A DNA stretch of 64,000 bases from CAIKBL01 sp964555355 (GTDB lineage: Bacteria; Pseudomonadota; Gammaproteobacteria; Ga0077536): NCBI GenBank assembly GCA_964555355.1, contig CAZKRY010000012.1, positions 124,001 through 188,000 on the forward strand, in the 5' to 3' direction. Shown here in pieces: positions 1 to 9,337 of this stretch (the stretch's first letter is position 1; every line of letters starts with the position of its first letter). The notes under the pieces were generated by a model. It was given only the letters and a program-made list of their open reading frames with translations. It was not told where the DNA came from and searched no databases. The translations under genes and the position numbers were made by a program.

Positions 1-253
1 GCCATAATTCAACGCGCGGATTGAGTATGACCCGGCGCAGGAAAACAGGCGTCGAACAATGCGGGATGCGGAACGGCCCGTAGGCTACGAACGGTCGTCC
101 CTGCACATCGACGGTGCGATATGCCGGCAGCACCAGCCGGACTTCACAACCCGCCTCAGCGAGCGCCAATGGCAAACTACCGGCTACTTCGGCCAGGCCA
201 CCGGTTTGGATGAACGGGGTGGCCTCACTGGCGGCAAACAATACTTTCAACAT
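1..253 (-). CDS. glgA: Glycogen synthase, N-terminal part (runs off left edge)
   Basis: The reverse strand opens with MLKVLFAASEATPF followed by QTGGLAEVAGSLP, the N-terminal ADP-glucose-binding signature of bacterial GT5 glycogen/starch synthases. The usual lysine of KTGGL is glutamine here. Only the first 84 codons lie in the window. The gene is divergent from glgP, with 95 bp between the two starts, and glgC lies just beyond, so this is a glycogen locus. The enzyme transfers glucose from ADP-glucose to the growing alpha-1,4-glucan in the cytoplasm. The K-to-Q change in the substrate loop is seen directly; whether it alters activity cannot be judged from a fragment. Confidence 0.85.
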   Translation of the reverse strand, partial: MLKVLFAASEATPFIQTGGLAEVAGSLPLALAEAGCEVRLVLPAYRTVDVQGRPFVAYGPFRIPHCSTPVFLRRVILNPRVELW

Positions 254-348
254 GGGCCGGCATGATAACTGAATCACCCCGAGCCACATTTGGTTTATGT
301 GACAATGCGGCGATGCATGTACCGCTTAAGCAAGGGTGAACTCAACTC

Positions 349-2901
349 ATGACCGAAACGCGCCTCGAATTTGAAATCATGCCGCGCTTGCCGGCGAGCC
401 TTTCGCGCCTGCAAGAACTGGCCAACGATCTGTCCTATACCTGGGATCGACGGGTGCAGGAGCTCTTTGCGCATATCGATAGCGAGACCTGGTCCGCGAG
501 CGGACACAACCCCAAGATTTTTTTGCGGCGGGTGGCGCAAGCAGCGCTCGACGAGGCGGCAGCCAACCCCATTTTTGTACAGGACTATGAAGCCGCGCTT
601 TCCGCGTATAACACCTATCTGCAGCAGCCGCGCGATGCCCGCGTACGCGCCGTGCTCGATCCGGAGCGTGATCTCGTCGCGTACTTCTGCGCGGAATACG
701 GGTTACATGAAAGCCTGCCGTTTTATGCCGGTGGCTTAGGGGTGCTGGCGGGCGATCATTGCAAGGCGGCGAGTGATCTACGCCTGCCGTTTGTCGCGGT
801 GGGTCTTTTTTATCGAGCCGGTTACCTGCGCCAAGAAATTGATGGCGAGGGGCGGCAACACATGCGTTATACGCCCATTCGCGGTGGCGATTTGGCGTTT
901 GAAGAAGCGTGCGACGCGCAAGGGACACCGCTGCGTATTCATGTCGATTTGCTCGGGCGCGATGTCACTGTGCGGATGTGGCGCGGCAAGCTCGGCGACA
1001 TCGAACTCGTGCTGCTCGACACCGATGTCGATGGCAACGCGCCTGAAGACCGGCAAATCACCCGCGAACTCTACGGTGGCGGCATCGAGACCCGCATCGC
1101 GCAAGAGATTGTGCTTGGCATGGGTGGCGTGCGCGCGCTGCACGCGCTCGGTATCGCGCCGACGGTGTGGCACATCAACGAAGGACATGCCGCGTTTCAG
1201 ATCTTGGAACGATTACGCGAAACCATGCGGCGTGGCCTCGATTTCAAGAGCGCACTGGAAGTCGTCGCCGCCGCCACCGTCTTCACAACGCACACGCCGG
1301 TGGCGGCTGGGCATGATGTTTTTCCGCATGATTTAATGCGGCAGTACTTTCCGAAGTTAATCGCCGATCTGGGCGTTGGCGAAACCGGGCTTTTTGCGCT
1401 GGGCGATAGTCCGTTAAACGCGCAAGGCTTCAATCAAACCGCGCTTGCGCTGCGGGGTTCGCGTTTCCGCAATGGCGTCAGCGCGGTGCATGAAGGCGTG
1501 GCCTCGGTGAACGAAAGCTTCGTGTGGCCGGAAATCACACCTCGTGAAAATCCGATTAGCCATGTGACGAATGGCGTGCACATCCCGACTTACCTCGCAA
1601 CATCCTGGGCGAACTTATTCGATCTCCGCCTCGGCCGGCAATGGCGTAACGAAATGTGTAACGCCGAATTCTGGCGGCAGATCGATGATTTACCCGATCA
1701 TACCTATTGGAGTGTGCGCCAACTGCTGAAGTTGGATTTAATCGACTATCTACGCGAGCGATTGACTCGCCAGTACCAGCGCAATGGCATGTCCATGGCG
1801 GCCATTCAGCAACAATTGCGGCGCTTATCGAGCGGGCACGATGCCATGCTGGTGGGGTTTGCGCGGCGCTTTGCCACTTACAAACGCGCGACCTTGCTGC
1901 TCTCCGATCCGGCGCGCCTCGCCCGCTTGTTGGATGACGATGAGCGCCCGGTCATTTTGCTGTATGCCGGCAAAGCGCATCCGCGCGATACCGGTGGCCA
2001 GGACCTCATTCGCACGCTGCATGAGTATTCGATGCGTCCGGAGTTTCAGGGGCGTCTCTTCTTAATCGAAAACTACGATATTTCACTCGCACGCCGATTG
2101 GTGGCGGGCGTCGATATTTGGTTGAACAACCCGGAGTATCCGTTGGAAGCTAGCGGCACCTCGGGCATGAAGGCCGCCATCAACGGCGCGGTGCATCTCT
2201 CGATCCTCGATGGTTGGTGGGCGGAGGGCTTCACGCATGACAACGGCTACGGGATCGCGCCGCATGATAAGAACGTGCAGCCCAGCGAGCGGGATCGCCT
2301 TGAAGCCAACGAAATTCTGCGCGTGTTATTCGAAGAGGCCAAACCGAGCTATTTCTCGCGGAACGGGCGTGGCTATTCGGAATCATGGCTGAAGTTAGCC
2401 AAAGCCTCGCAACGCACGGTGCTGCCGCGCTTCAACGCGGAACGGCAGGTTATCGAATACACCGAAAAATTCTACGCGCCGGCCGCCAAACTCGCGCGCG
2501 AACTCGCCGCGAACGACGGCCACGCCGCGCGCGAACTTTCCGCGTGGAAGCAACGCATCGCCGCCCATTGGTCGGCGGTTTCTGTGAGCTTGAAGCAAGG
2601 GCCACCGGCGACGCTGACAGCAGGGGCTGATTTTGCGCTTGCGGTGAGTGTGAAACTTCAGCCGCTTGCCGCAACGGATCTATGTGTAGAGGCGCAACTC
2701 GGCACGGTTGATGCGCAAGGTGAATTCACCGTCGCGGAGACCGTACCTCTGACGGCGGCGGAAACGGAGCACGACACACAGGTATTCCGTGCGCAGCTAG
2801 CGCCTACGCATGCAGGACTCGTGTCGTTACGGATCCGCGTGTATCCGTATCACACGTTATTGCCGCATCGGCTAGAGATGGGGCGGATGCTGTGGTTGTA
2901 G
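349..2901 (+). CDS. glgP: Alpha-glucan (glycogen) phosphorylase
   Basis: This 850-residue protein belongs to the GT35 alpha-glucan phosphorylases, of the bacterial/archaeal subgroup with an extra N-terminal domain (DUF3417-like, about residues 10-120). It releases glucose-1-phosphate from glycogen using pyridoxal phosphate. The cofactor motif EASGTSGMKAAINGA begins at residue 600, with the PLP-binding lysine at 608, followed by LSILDGWWAEG. The region AEYGLHESLPFYAGGLGVLAGD around residue 110-130 is also typical. An AGGGTGA-like Shine-Dalgarno stretch precedes the ATG. It is divergent from glgA. A palindromic repeat array follows the stop directly and may serve as a 3' boundary. Confidence 0.93.
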   Translation: MTETRLEFEIMPRLPASLSRLQELANDLSYTWDRRVQELFAHIDSETWSASGHNPKIFLRRVAQAALDEAAANPIFVQDYEAALSAYNTYLQQPRDARVRAVLDPERDLVAYFCAEYGLHESLPFYAGGLGVLAGDHCKAASDLRLPFVAVGLFYRAGYLRQEIDGEGRQHMRYTPIRGGDLAFEEACDAQGTPLRIHVDLLGRDVTVRMWRGKLGDIELVLLDTDVDGNAPEDRQITRELYGGGIETRIAQEIVLGMGGVRALHALGIAPTVWHINEGHAAFQILERLRETMRRGLDFKSALEVVAAATVFTTHTPVAAGHDVFPHDLMRQYFPKLIADLGVGETGLFALGDSPLNAQGFNQTALALRGSRFRNGVSAVHEGVASVNESFVWPEITPRENPISHVTNGVHIPTYLATSWANLFDLRLGRQWRNEMCNAEFWRQIDDLPDHTYWSVRQLLKLDLIDYLRERLTRQYQRNGMSMAAIQQQLRRLSSGHDAMLVGFARRFATYKRATLLLSDPARLARLLDDDERPVILLYAGKAHPRDTGGQDLIRTLHEYSMRPEFQGRLFLIENYDISLARRLVAGVDIWLNNPEYPLEASGTSGMKAAINGAVHLSILDGWWAEGFTHDNGYGIAPHDKNVQPSERDRLEANEILRVLFEEAKPSYFSRNGRGYSESWLKLAKASQRTVLPRFNAERQVIEYTEKFYAPAAKLARELAANDGHAARELSAWKQRIAAHWSAVSVSLKQGPPATLTAGADFALAVSVKLQPLAATDLCVEAQLGTVDAQGEFTVAETVPLTAAETEHDTQVFRAQLAPTHAGLVSLRIRVYPYHTLLPHRLEMGRMLWL

Positions 2902-2902
2902 G

Positions 2903-3180
2903 GAAGACCCTCACCCCGCCTTCTCCCGCAAGCGGGAGAAGGTTTCAATTCGCCTCTCCCTCCGGGAGAGGCCGACGCAAAGCGGCGGGGGGGGCAGCTT
3001 ATCGACTAGCGTTGCGCGAAGACCCTCACCCCTACCCTCTCCCGCAAGCGGGAGAGGGTTTCAATTCGCCTCTCCCTCTGGGAGAGGCCGACGCAAAGCG
3101 GCGGGTGAGGGGCAGCTTATCGACTAGCGTTGCGCGAAGACCCTCACCCCTACCCTCTCCCGCAAGCGGGAGAGGGGGAA
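2903..3180. repeat. Tandem array of palindromic REP-like elements (family A)
   Basis: Two near-complete copies and a partial third copy of a unit of about 115-118 bp follow each other, starting at 2903, 3018 and 3136. Each unit begins GACCCTCACCCC and carries the hairpin CTCTCCCGCAAGCGGGAGAG. A second short hairpin with CTCTCCC/GGGAGAG arms follows in the complete units. Copy 1 has a local G-run and two arm changes (TTCTCCC/GGGAGAA) that keep the stem paired. The same family occurs near 14970, 37280 and 47860. The array fills the interval between glgP and the end of glgC, so it may act as a shared 3' processing or termination region. A 108-codon reading frame across it is only the repeat read as protein. 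Confidence 0.9.
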
Positions 3181-3224
3181 AAATACAATTCTCGAACGCG
3201 TTGAAAGAAGTTCGTTAAGCTGGA

Positions 3225-4544
3225 CTACCGCACCGTATGCCGCGGCTGCCCCAGGCGCTCCGGGGTGACGAGTACCACGCCCTGCGCACTAACAGTGAAC
3301 AGTCCGCGGTCTTGCACGGCGTCGTAGCCGATCGATGTGTTGGGGGGCACCACGCAACCACGATCAATGATCGCGCTTCGAATCTTGCAACCGTTGCCGA
3401 TCCGCGCATCTTGCAACACGACACAGGCTTCCAAGTAACTACCGGTTTCCACATGCACGTTGGAGAACAGCAGTGAATTGGAGATCTCCGCACCGGCGAC
3501 GATGCAACCGCCGGATACCATCGAATCCACCGCGAAACCCCGCCGACCTTCGTCATTAAACACAAACTTGGCCGGCGGCCATTGCTCTTGATGAGTCCAA
3601 ATGGGCCACTCGCGATCATACAAATTCAACTGCGGAGTCACGCCTAACAGCTCCATGTTGGCTTGATAAAACGCGTCCACCGTGCCGACGTCTCGCCAAT
3701 ATGCGCCGTCGCCTTGCGTATCCCGGAATGGATAGGCCATGACGCGATACTTGCCGATCACCGCCGGGATGATGTCTTTGCCGAAGTCGTGACTGGACCG
3801 CGGCATATCGCGATCTTTAATGAGTTGCTCGTACAAAAACTGCGTGTTGAACACATAGATGCCCATCGAAGCGAGCGCGAACCCTGGCCTGCCCGGTATC
3901 GCGCGCGGCGATTCAGGTTTTTCATTGAACTCGACGATACGTTGGTTGGCATCAACGCTCATCACCCCGAAGGCGCTCGCTTCCGCCAGCGGCACTTCGA
4001 TACAGCCGATAGTCAAATCCGCCTGCTGCTCATGATGAAATGCGAGCATCTGCCCATAGTCCATCTTGTAGACATGATCGCCGGCTAGGACCAGCACGTA
4101 CTCCGGATCGTGCGCGCGCAGAATATCCAGATTTTGAAACACCGCATCCGCGGTACCGGCATACCACTCGTTGTCCACGCGTTGCGAGGCCGGCAACACT
4201 TCTAAAAATTCGCCTAGCTCACTGCGCAGGAAACCCCATCCGCGATACAAATGACGGAGCAGCGAGTGTGCTTTGTACTGGGTTAGCACACCAATTTTTC
4301 GGATCCCGGAATTAATGCAATTGGATAATGGGAAATCGATGATGCGGAATTTGCCGCCAAACGGGACCGCCGGTTTGGCGCGCCATTTGGTCAAGTCTTG
4401 AAGGCGATCGCCACGCCCGCCGGCCAAGATGAGCCCCAAGGTATCGCGGGTTAAGCGGCTGATGTAGCGGCGATCGGGCGCGATGGTCACGCGATTCGGC
4501 ACTGGCTGATTCGCAGCATCGCTTGTATTAGAAGTGCTGTTCAC
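3225..4544 (-). CDS. glgC: Glucose-1-phosphate adenylyltransferase
   Basis: This 439-residue ADP-glucose pyrophosphorylase makes ADP-glucose from ATP and glucose-1-phosphate, the committed step of glycogen synthesis. The nucleotidyltransferase signature LILAGGRGDRL and the KPAVPFGGKFRIIDF region lie near the N-terminus. GDHVYKMDYG and the sugar-phosphate loop GDGAYWRDVGT follow. The C-terminus is a left-handed beta-helix with hexapeptide-like repeats. The start chosen is GTG at 4544, preceded by GGGGAG; an in-frame GTG at 4556 is possible and would add four residues. The gene is convergent with glgP across the repeat array. Confidence 0.95.
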   Translation of the reverse strand: MNSTSNTSDAANQPVPNRVTIAPDRRYISRLTRDTLGLILAGGRGDRLQDLTKWRAKPAVPFGGKFRIIDFPLSNCINSGIRKIGVLTQYKAHSLLRHLYRGWGFLRSELGEFLEVLPASQRVDNEWYAGTADAVFQNLDILRAHDPEYVLVLAGDHVYKMDYGQMLAFHHEQQADLTIGCIEVPLAEASAFGVMSVDANQRIVEFNEKPESPRAIPGRPGFALASMGIYVFNTQFLYEQLIKDRDMPRSSHDFGKDIIPAVIGKYRVMAYPFRDTQGDGAYWRDVGTVDAFYQANMELLGVTPQLNLYDREWPIWTHQEQWPPAKFVFNDEGRRGFAVDSMVSGGCIVAGAEISNSLLFSNVHVETGSYLEACVVLQDARIGNGCKIRSAIIDRGCVVPPNTSIGYDAVQDRGLFTVSAQGVVLVTPERLGQPRHTVR

Positions 4545-4638
4545 GGGTCTCCCCACGCGGTCGTGCGTTGATTAGGGACATTCCGCCGAGAGGCGGGAGT
4601 TGTCAACCCTTGTGCGGCTGTGCGGGCTTGCGGCTGCG

Positions 4639-7494
4639 TCAGGACTCACTCGTAAGGCTTGCTAGGTAGCGCTTGGCGTCTTCTACCAACTTAGTCGGCT
4701 CCCCACCAGCAATAATAATTTTGAGTTCCGCTTTGGCTTCGGTGGTACGACCGAGTTCCCCGAGCGCCTGCGCAACGTGATAGCGTGTGAGAGGATTATT
4801 TTGGCGAGCGATAGCTTGGCGCAACAGCTCCAGCCCTTTTTCGACTTCACCGTCGCGCACCAAAATCCAGCCAAGTGTATCGAGCGCCACCGACCAGGTG
4901 GGTGCCAATCGGTACGCGCTTTCCGCCAACGAACGCGCGCGAGGATCTTTTTCAAGTTGGTAAATGCGGGCGAGATTGGCCGCGAGTACCGGATCCTCGC
5001 GATTCCGTGCTAGCAACTCTTCATGCAGCGCGCGCGCCGGCTTGAGCGCTCCCGCCGGTAAGTAGGTAATCGCCAACTTACGCGCGACTTCGCGATCATC
5101 TGGATGGTCTACTCTCCACGCCTCGAGCGCTGTGATTGCTTGGGCGTAATCTCCGCGCAGGGTGTGGGCATCTGCAATTCCGATCACGGCTTCGGCGGTC
5201 GGTTTGCTCAATTGAGCATTTTCAAATGCGCTTAGCGCCTCCGGATATTCCCGGCGGCGAATGTGCATTTCACCGAGCAGCGTATTGGCTAGATGTCGAT
5301 GCTCAACGTCTTTATACAAATCGTCGATTCGGCTCTGTGCATCGGCATATTCACCCACTTGAATCTGCAAACGAATTAGTGCCGCAGTCGCGTCGTCTCG
5401 AACGCCCGTTTCAAGTGCCTTGATGAGTGTTTTGCGCGCCTCTGCAAAATCTGCGAGTTCCACTTGTTGGCGCGCGATGCGCATTAATTGCTGGCCGTCG
5501 TAACTCGCATAACGGGTTGCATTGCGGAAATTGCTCTTGGCTTCGTCGTTCTTCTCTAGCGCGGCCTGTACCTTGGCGAGAGTTTCAACGGCAAGGGAAT
5601 TTTCCGGATTGCGGTCGACAAGTTTCCGCGCACCGGCGAGCGCTTCCGCCGTTTGCTTAAGCGCCATTCGGAGTTCGACCAGCCTGACTTGCGTATTGAT
5701 TGCATCGGGTGCCGCGGCCGCAGCTTTGTCCAGCCACTTGGCCGCACCGGCCAAATCTTGCTGGCCAAGCGCGATATCGGCGAGTGCCAGTAACGCGGCA
5801 TCGGAACGCGGGTTGCGCTCGGCCACCGCCTCCAGTCGGCGTAGACCTTCCGTGGTTTTGCCTTGCGCGATGTCAAGTTTGGCCAAGTTAAAAATCGGTG
5901 GAACGAAATCCGGATTGCGCTGGGCTGCTTCTTCAAACGCCTCACGCGCATTGTCGACGTCTCCCAAAGCCGAATGCATCACGCCTTTCAGGTTTAGCAC
6001 CTTTGCATTATTGGGAACGCGTCGGCTTAGCGATTCAATAGTGGACAACGCGGCCTCACGGTCGCCGTTTTTGAACTGCAAGATAGTCAACAATAGCGCC
6101 GCACTGTTAGCCCGTGAATCGCCTGATTCAACCGTGTCTTTGAGGCCCGCAATCGCATCCTCGCGGCTGCCGAGGCCGATACGGCTCAACGCAAGCTGCG
6201 CGGCGACCTCACCTTTATCCGGGAGTAGCTTTTCCGCTTGCTCCAACACGTCGATGGCTTCGGTGTAATGGCCGGTCTGCAAATAAGCTTGGCCGAGATT
6301 CAACAATATCTCGGTATCCTGCGGGTTTTGCTGATACAGCGGATAAAGCGATTCGATCGCTGATTTGCCGTCGCCAAGTAACAATTTCACACGACCCAAT
6401 AGCCGGCGCATCGCCTGATCGTTTGGCCGCAATTCCGCATGTCGTTTTAAGTAAGATTCCGCACGCACCAAATCACGCTTAGCGAAATTCACGAGGGAGG
6501 CGATGCGTAGTAGTAACGGTTCATCCCTTATCGCGTCGTCTTTGAATTCCGCCAAGCGACGGGTGACATTGTCGAGCGCGTCATTCGCTGCCTTAATGTC
6601 GCGCGCTTGAGTGTGGATTTGCCACAACAAGAACCCGGCACTGATGTCCTTAGGATTTTTGTCCGCCACCAGCTGCGCATCTGCTAGCGCTTTTTCCAAT
6701 CGCCCAATCCCTAACAACAGCGATGCCCGCGCTAAACGGACCCGCAGAGCTTGGGGATTAATATCAAGCGCGCGGTCATACGCAGCAAGCGCGCCGTCAA
6801 CATCGGGAAGCGTGCGCAGAATCTCGCCTTTGCGGTACAACGCTTCGACATCATTCGGCGCGTTCGTCAGTGCGGTTTCTAATCGACGGAGCGCGGCGTC
6901 ATTCTTGCCGTTGGCAAACTCCACTAACGCGAGTCCGGTCGCGGGTTCAGGACGGGTCGGCGCGAGTTTCTCGGCCGCGCTGTAGCCTTCATAGGCTTCT
7001 TGCATGCGCCCTAATTCATAGAATGCGCGGGCTCTTAGCAACGAGATTTCAAACGTACCCGCAGAGGTGGGGTCTGAACTCGTAATGGAGTCGAGAATTT
7101 CTTGATATTTCCGTTGAGCAAGGAGCGCGTTGCCAAGCAGCGGGAATATCTGATCGCGCGAGCCGCCTAGCGCGAGTGCGATGCGAAGCTCTTTGATTGC
7201 GGCAGCGGCCTCCCCTAATCGTAGATTTGCGTGGCCAAGCGCAATACGCGCCGGCAGATGATTCTGGTTCGCTTGCAGCACGTTCTTAAACTGAATCACA
7301 GCGCCCGCAAGATCACCTTCGGCGGCGCGTTTAACACCATCTTCGTATGTTGCGCTAAGCGAACGCTCTGGGGTTGGGTCAGCCGCGGGTTCTGAAATTG
7401 CGACGGCGGTAGTTGCAGAAGAACCAATGATCAGCAACGCGAATAACCGGCAAATAACCTGGGAAGTCGCGGAAAGAGGGTTACGCGAGGCCAT
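4639..7494 (-). CDS. prsT: TPR-repeat protein of the PEP-CTERM/EPS system (PrsT-like)
   Basis: This 951-residue protein has a short N-terminal hydrophobic signal segment (about residues 10-32) and then consists almost entirely of tetratricopeptide repeats. Recurring patterns such as ALYRKGEIL, AYDRALDINPQ and LGQAYLQTGHYTEAIDVL run to the C-terminus. Length, signal peptide and repeat layout match PrsT, the TPR protein of exosortase/PEP-CTERM gene clusters, which is thought to act in the periplasm in exopolysaccharide export or protein sorting. The neighbouring PEP-CTERM gene supports this. The start is supported by AGGA five bases upstream of the ATG. No exosortase or EPS genes are in the window, so the PrsT name is likely rather than proven. 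Confidence 0.75.
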   Translation of the reverse strand: MASRNPLSATSQVICRLFALLIIGSSATTAVAISEPAADPTPERSLSATYEDGVKRAAEGDLAGAVIQFKNVLQANQNHLPARIALGHANLRLGEAAAAIKELRIALALGGSRDQIFPLLGNALLAQRKYQEILDSITSSDPTSAGTFEISLLRARAFYELGRMQEAYEGYSAAEKLAPTRPEPATGLALVEFANGKNDAALRRLETALTNAPNDVEALYRKGEILRTLPDVDGALAAYDRALDINPQALRVRLARASLLLGIGRLEKALADAQLVADKNPKDISAGFLLWQIHTQARDIKAANDALDNVTRRLAEFKDDAIRDEPLLLRIASLVNFAKRDLVRAESYLKRHAELRPNDQAMRRLLGRVKLLLGDGKSAIESLYPLYQQNPQDTEILLNLGQAYLQTGHYTEAIDVLEQAEKLLPDKGEVAAQLALSRIGLGSREDAIAGLKDTVESGDSRANSAALLLTILQFKNGDREAALSTIESLSRRVPNNAKVLNLKGVMHSALGDVDNAREAFEEAAQRNPDFVPPIFNLAKLDIAQGKTTEGLRRLEAVAERNPRSDAALLALADIALGQQDLAGAAKWLDKAAAAAPDAINTQVRLVELRMALKQTAEALAGARKLVDRNPENSLAVETLAKVQAALEKNDEAKSNFRNATRYASYDGQQLMRIARQQVELADFAEARKTLIKALETGVRDDATAALIRLQIQVGEYADAQSRIDDLYKDVEHRHLANTLLGEMHIRRREYPEALSAFENAQLSKPTAEAVIGIADAHTLRGDYAQAITALEAWRVDHPDDREVARKLAITYLPAGALKPARALHEELLARNREDPVLAANLARIYQLEKDPRARSLAESAYRLAPTWSVALDTLGWILVRDGEVEKGLELLRQAIARQNNPLTRYHVAQALGELGRTTEAKAELKIIIAGGEPTKLVEDAKRYLASLTSES

Positions 7495-7604
7495 ACCGTC
7501 CTGATTTATTCCTATGCTGTTAGGAAGGATTGTAGACGGATCAGCGGCAAGATTAGCTAAAACAAAAGTATCAGCGTTCTAAAACTGCGGTCGCGCGCAC
7601 CAAA

Positions 7605-7628
7605 CAAAAAGCCGGCGTTCCGCCGGCT
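7605..7628 (-). terminator. Rho-independent terminator after the PEP-CTERM gene
   Basis: On the minus strand the sequence AGCCGGCG-GAA-CGCCGGCT forms a perfect 8-bp GC-rich stem with a 3-base loop and is followed by TTTTTG. It lies 30 bases after the stop of the PEP-CTERM gene at 7658, so that gene is probably transcribed separately from prsT. Confidence 0.85.
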
Positions 7629-7657
7629 CTCTGTTCCGTACGAATCAGCGTTTGCGT

Positions 7658-8740
7658 CTAAGCGGCTTTGGAGCCTTTGACTCGCGACCGAAAGAGGCCT
7701 GCAATTCCCGCCGCCATCAAGAAAGCGGTGCTCGGCTCGGGTACACCGCCACCACCACCCGGAGGGGGTTCGTCCGGCGTCGTCTTGACATCCACGGCCC
7801 ATTCTTCGAATCCAGCGTCGGCTTCTCCTTCGTTGTTCAAGCCCGGCGAATCAGACTGTCCCATGAAATTATAAAGATACACATAGGAATCTTCGCTGAG
7901 ACCGTTAAACAGCGAGCTATGAAGCAAGAACTCCATATCAAAATCGCCGCTGCCGTTGCTCGGGCCGGAAGACAATACGCTGTCGAGGTTTATGCCACCA
8001 AGCCTTTTCGACGCCGTGTTGTTAACTACGCCATCGACGTCGATCCCTTTTGAGTTCGATTTGTTGAAATCCATGTCCCAAATCTTGGTTGCGCCGTCGA
8101 GCGTTCCGCTCACTGGGGTACCCGTTTGTTGATTAGAAGCCTCGTCAAGCGTGTATTTATTCAACGTCCCGGTATTGGCAACAAAGATCTGTAGTTCGTC
8201 CAGACGAATGTTCGATTTGGAACCGCCGGGCTCATTGATATCCAGGCGGAAGGTGAAATACCCGTCTTCATCAACCATCAAATCCCCTAAACGGATTGCG
8301 TGATTGAAGTCCTTTCCGGCATCGATGTCCTTCGCCTGGTTGGCGGAATAGAGACTACCGTCAGGGTTGTAGATATTCCCGATATCCGGAGATGAATCAG
8401 TATTGAACGCCGCTTCCGTGGTCGCGTTGCCAAGGGCGTCGCCTTCGTTGTGCTGAAAACGTAAGAACGGGTCTATGGCACCAGAACCTTTACCGGTGTT
8501 GGTTAAGGCGGTTTTGAAAATCGCGTAACCGTTGTTGCCGCCGGCGCTTACCAGATCCGTATTGCCGTTACAGGTTGATGTTCCGCACAGCTGAATGAGC
8601 GTCCCATCGCCATCTACCTTGTTGCCAGAGGTTCCCAACCACAGATTGAAGTACGGCGGATCGTCAAGCTCGGCGTGAGCACCGCCCACAACCCCTAATG
8701 CGAGAATGAGGCAGCTGCCTAATTTGGACCTTATTTTCAT
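7658..8740 (-). CDS. PEP-CTERM sorting-signal protein
   Basis: This 360-residue exported protein starts with a signal peptide (MKIRSKLGSCLILALGVVGG, cleaved after AHA) and ends with a classic PEP-CTERM signal. That signal is VPEPS, a hydrophobic helix, then an arginine-rich tail (FRSRVKG), preceded by a glycine linker. Such tails are recognised by exosortase for anchoring or release at the cell surface. The body is acidic and rich in Asn, Asp and Gly, with no enzyme motif that I recognise. An AGGAGC Shine-Dalgarno sits ahead of the ATG. A candidate sigma-54 promoter lies about 130 bp upstream and a strong terminator follows. Confidence 0.9.
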   Translation of the reverse strand: MKIRSKLGSCLILALGVVGGAHAELDDPPYFNLWLGTSGNKVDGDGTLIQLCGTSTCNGNTDLVSAGGNNGYAIFKTALTNTGKGSGAIDPFLRFQHNEGDALGNATTEAAFNTDSSPDIGNIYNPDGSLYSANQAKDIDAGKDFNHAIRLGDLMVDEDGYFTFRLDINEPGGSKSNIRLDELQIFVANTGTLNKYTLDEASNQQTGTPVSGTLDGATKIWDMDFNKSNSKGIDVDGVVNNTASKRLGGINLDSVLSSGPSNGSGDFDMEFLLHSSLFNGLSEDSYVYLYNFMGQSDSPGLNNEGEADAGFEEWAVDVKTTPDEPPPGGGGGVPEPSTAFLMAAGIAGLFRSRVKGSKAA

Positions 8741-8872
8741 TGCGGGCTCCTGGTCTTATTCAAGACGCTCAAACGTTCAAAAACTTGTGTTCGCTACCAC
8801 GGCGGCCGGGCACCTTGCCGTGTCGCTGGACGTCCGCTTGTCCAAATCCTTGCTCCTTCGTCACGATATACC

Positions 8873-8890
8873 AAGCAATTTCCGGGCCTA
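8873..8890 (-). promoter_or_regulatory. Candidate sigma-54 (-24/-12) promoter of the PEP-CTERM gene
   Basis: The minus strand reads GGCCCGGAAATTGCTT, with the invariant GG (8888-8887) and GC (8876-8875) exactly 10 bases apart. It differs from the -24 consensus GGCACG at one base and matches TTGCT at -12. Transcription would begin near 8863, leaving a leader of about 120 bases. PEP-CTERM/EPS clusters often encode the sigma-54 activator PrsR, so this class of promoter is expected; the activator itself is not in the window. Confidence 0.6.
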
Positions 8891-9274
8891 CTAGGAAGAT
8901 TTCTCGATCTTTCAGCAAGATAGTCCTTTTAAGCGCCGATTAGATCACCCCATAGCATGCCTTGGTGTAAAAAATCTTGACTGCCGTCCGCTGCATTCGT
9001 TTCGGATCGATAGCCTTCGTATGGCGCTTCGCCCAAATTAAAAACTGTCATATCAACTACTTAGCCACGCGGTGTCGGCGGTTGCAGGGCCGAACGGCAG
9101 TCTGTTCGGATATTTCCTCTCACACGTCATTTTGTAAAGTTCTTGGACAGTATCGAGCATCGGTGCGTGAGTCAGCTGAAGAATTCCCAATGGCTACGCC
9201 GTTGGCCCGAATAATGGCCAGCTATTAACAACAATTTACGTAGTCTTTTAGAAGGCCAGGCAGACCCTGAACCA

Positions 9275-9299
9275 AATGGTCTCCCAAAGGGAGACCATT
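9275..9299 (-). terminator. Perfect hairpin after the small membrane protein gene
   Basis: The arms AATGGTCTCCC and GGGAGACCATT are exact reverse complements (11 bp) around an AAA loop. The hairpin lies 38 bases beyond the stop at 9338 on the minus strand. There is no T-run after it, so it may be a weak terminator or a processing or binding site. Confidence 0.5.
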
Positions 9300-9337
9300 G
9301 ACGAGAATTGGAAGGAAGCGTCTTCGGGAGGGGCCGT

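Larger units (their letters stand above)
8741..9337. other. Long intergenic region upstream of the PEP-CTERM gene
   Basis: This stretch of about 600 bp has no convincing coding frame. It holds the candidate sigma-54 promoter of the PEP-CTERM gene (8873-8890) and a perfect hairpin at 9275-9299 just beyond the end of the small membrane protein gene. The rest, with AT-rich patches around 8960-9060, shows nothing further that I can identify. Confidence 0.6.

Noticed and set aside
2903..3180. CRISPR array
   Set aside because: The repeats are 115-118 bp tandem units with internal hairpins and no unique spacers of regular size; no cas genes.
2892..3218. Open frame of 108 codons over the repeat array
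   Set aside because: Its protein is the palindromic repeat translated (PSPASGRG-like) and it overlaps glgP; no family or ribosome site.
5522..6268. Long plus-strand open frame opposite the TPR gene
   Set aside because: It is the complement of a clear TPR coding region; the composition is Ala/Ser/Arg-rich as expected of antisense frames.
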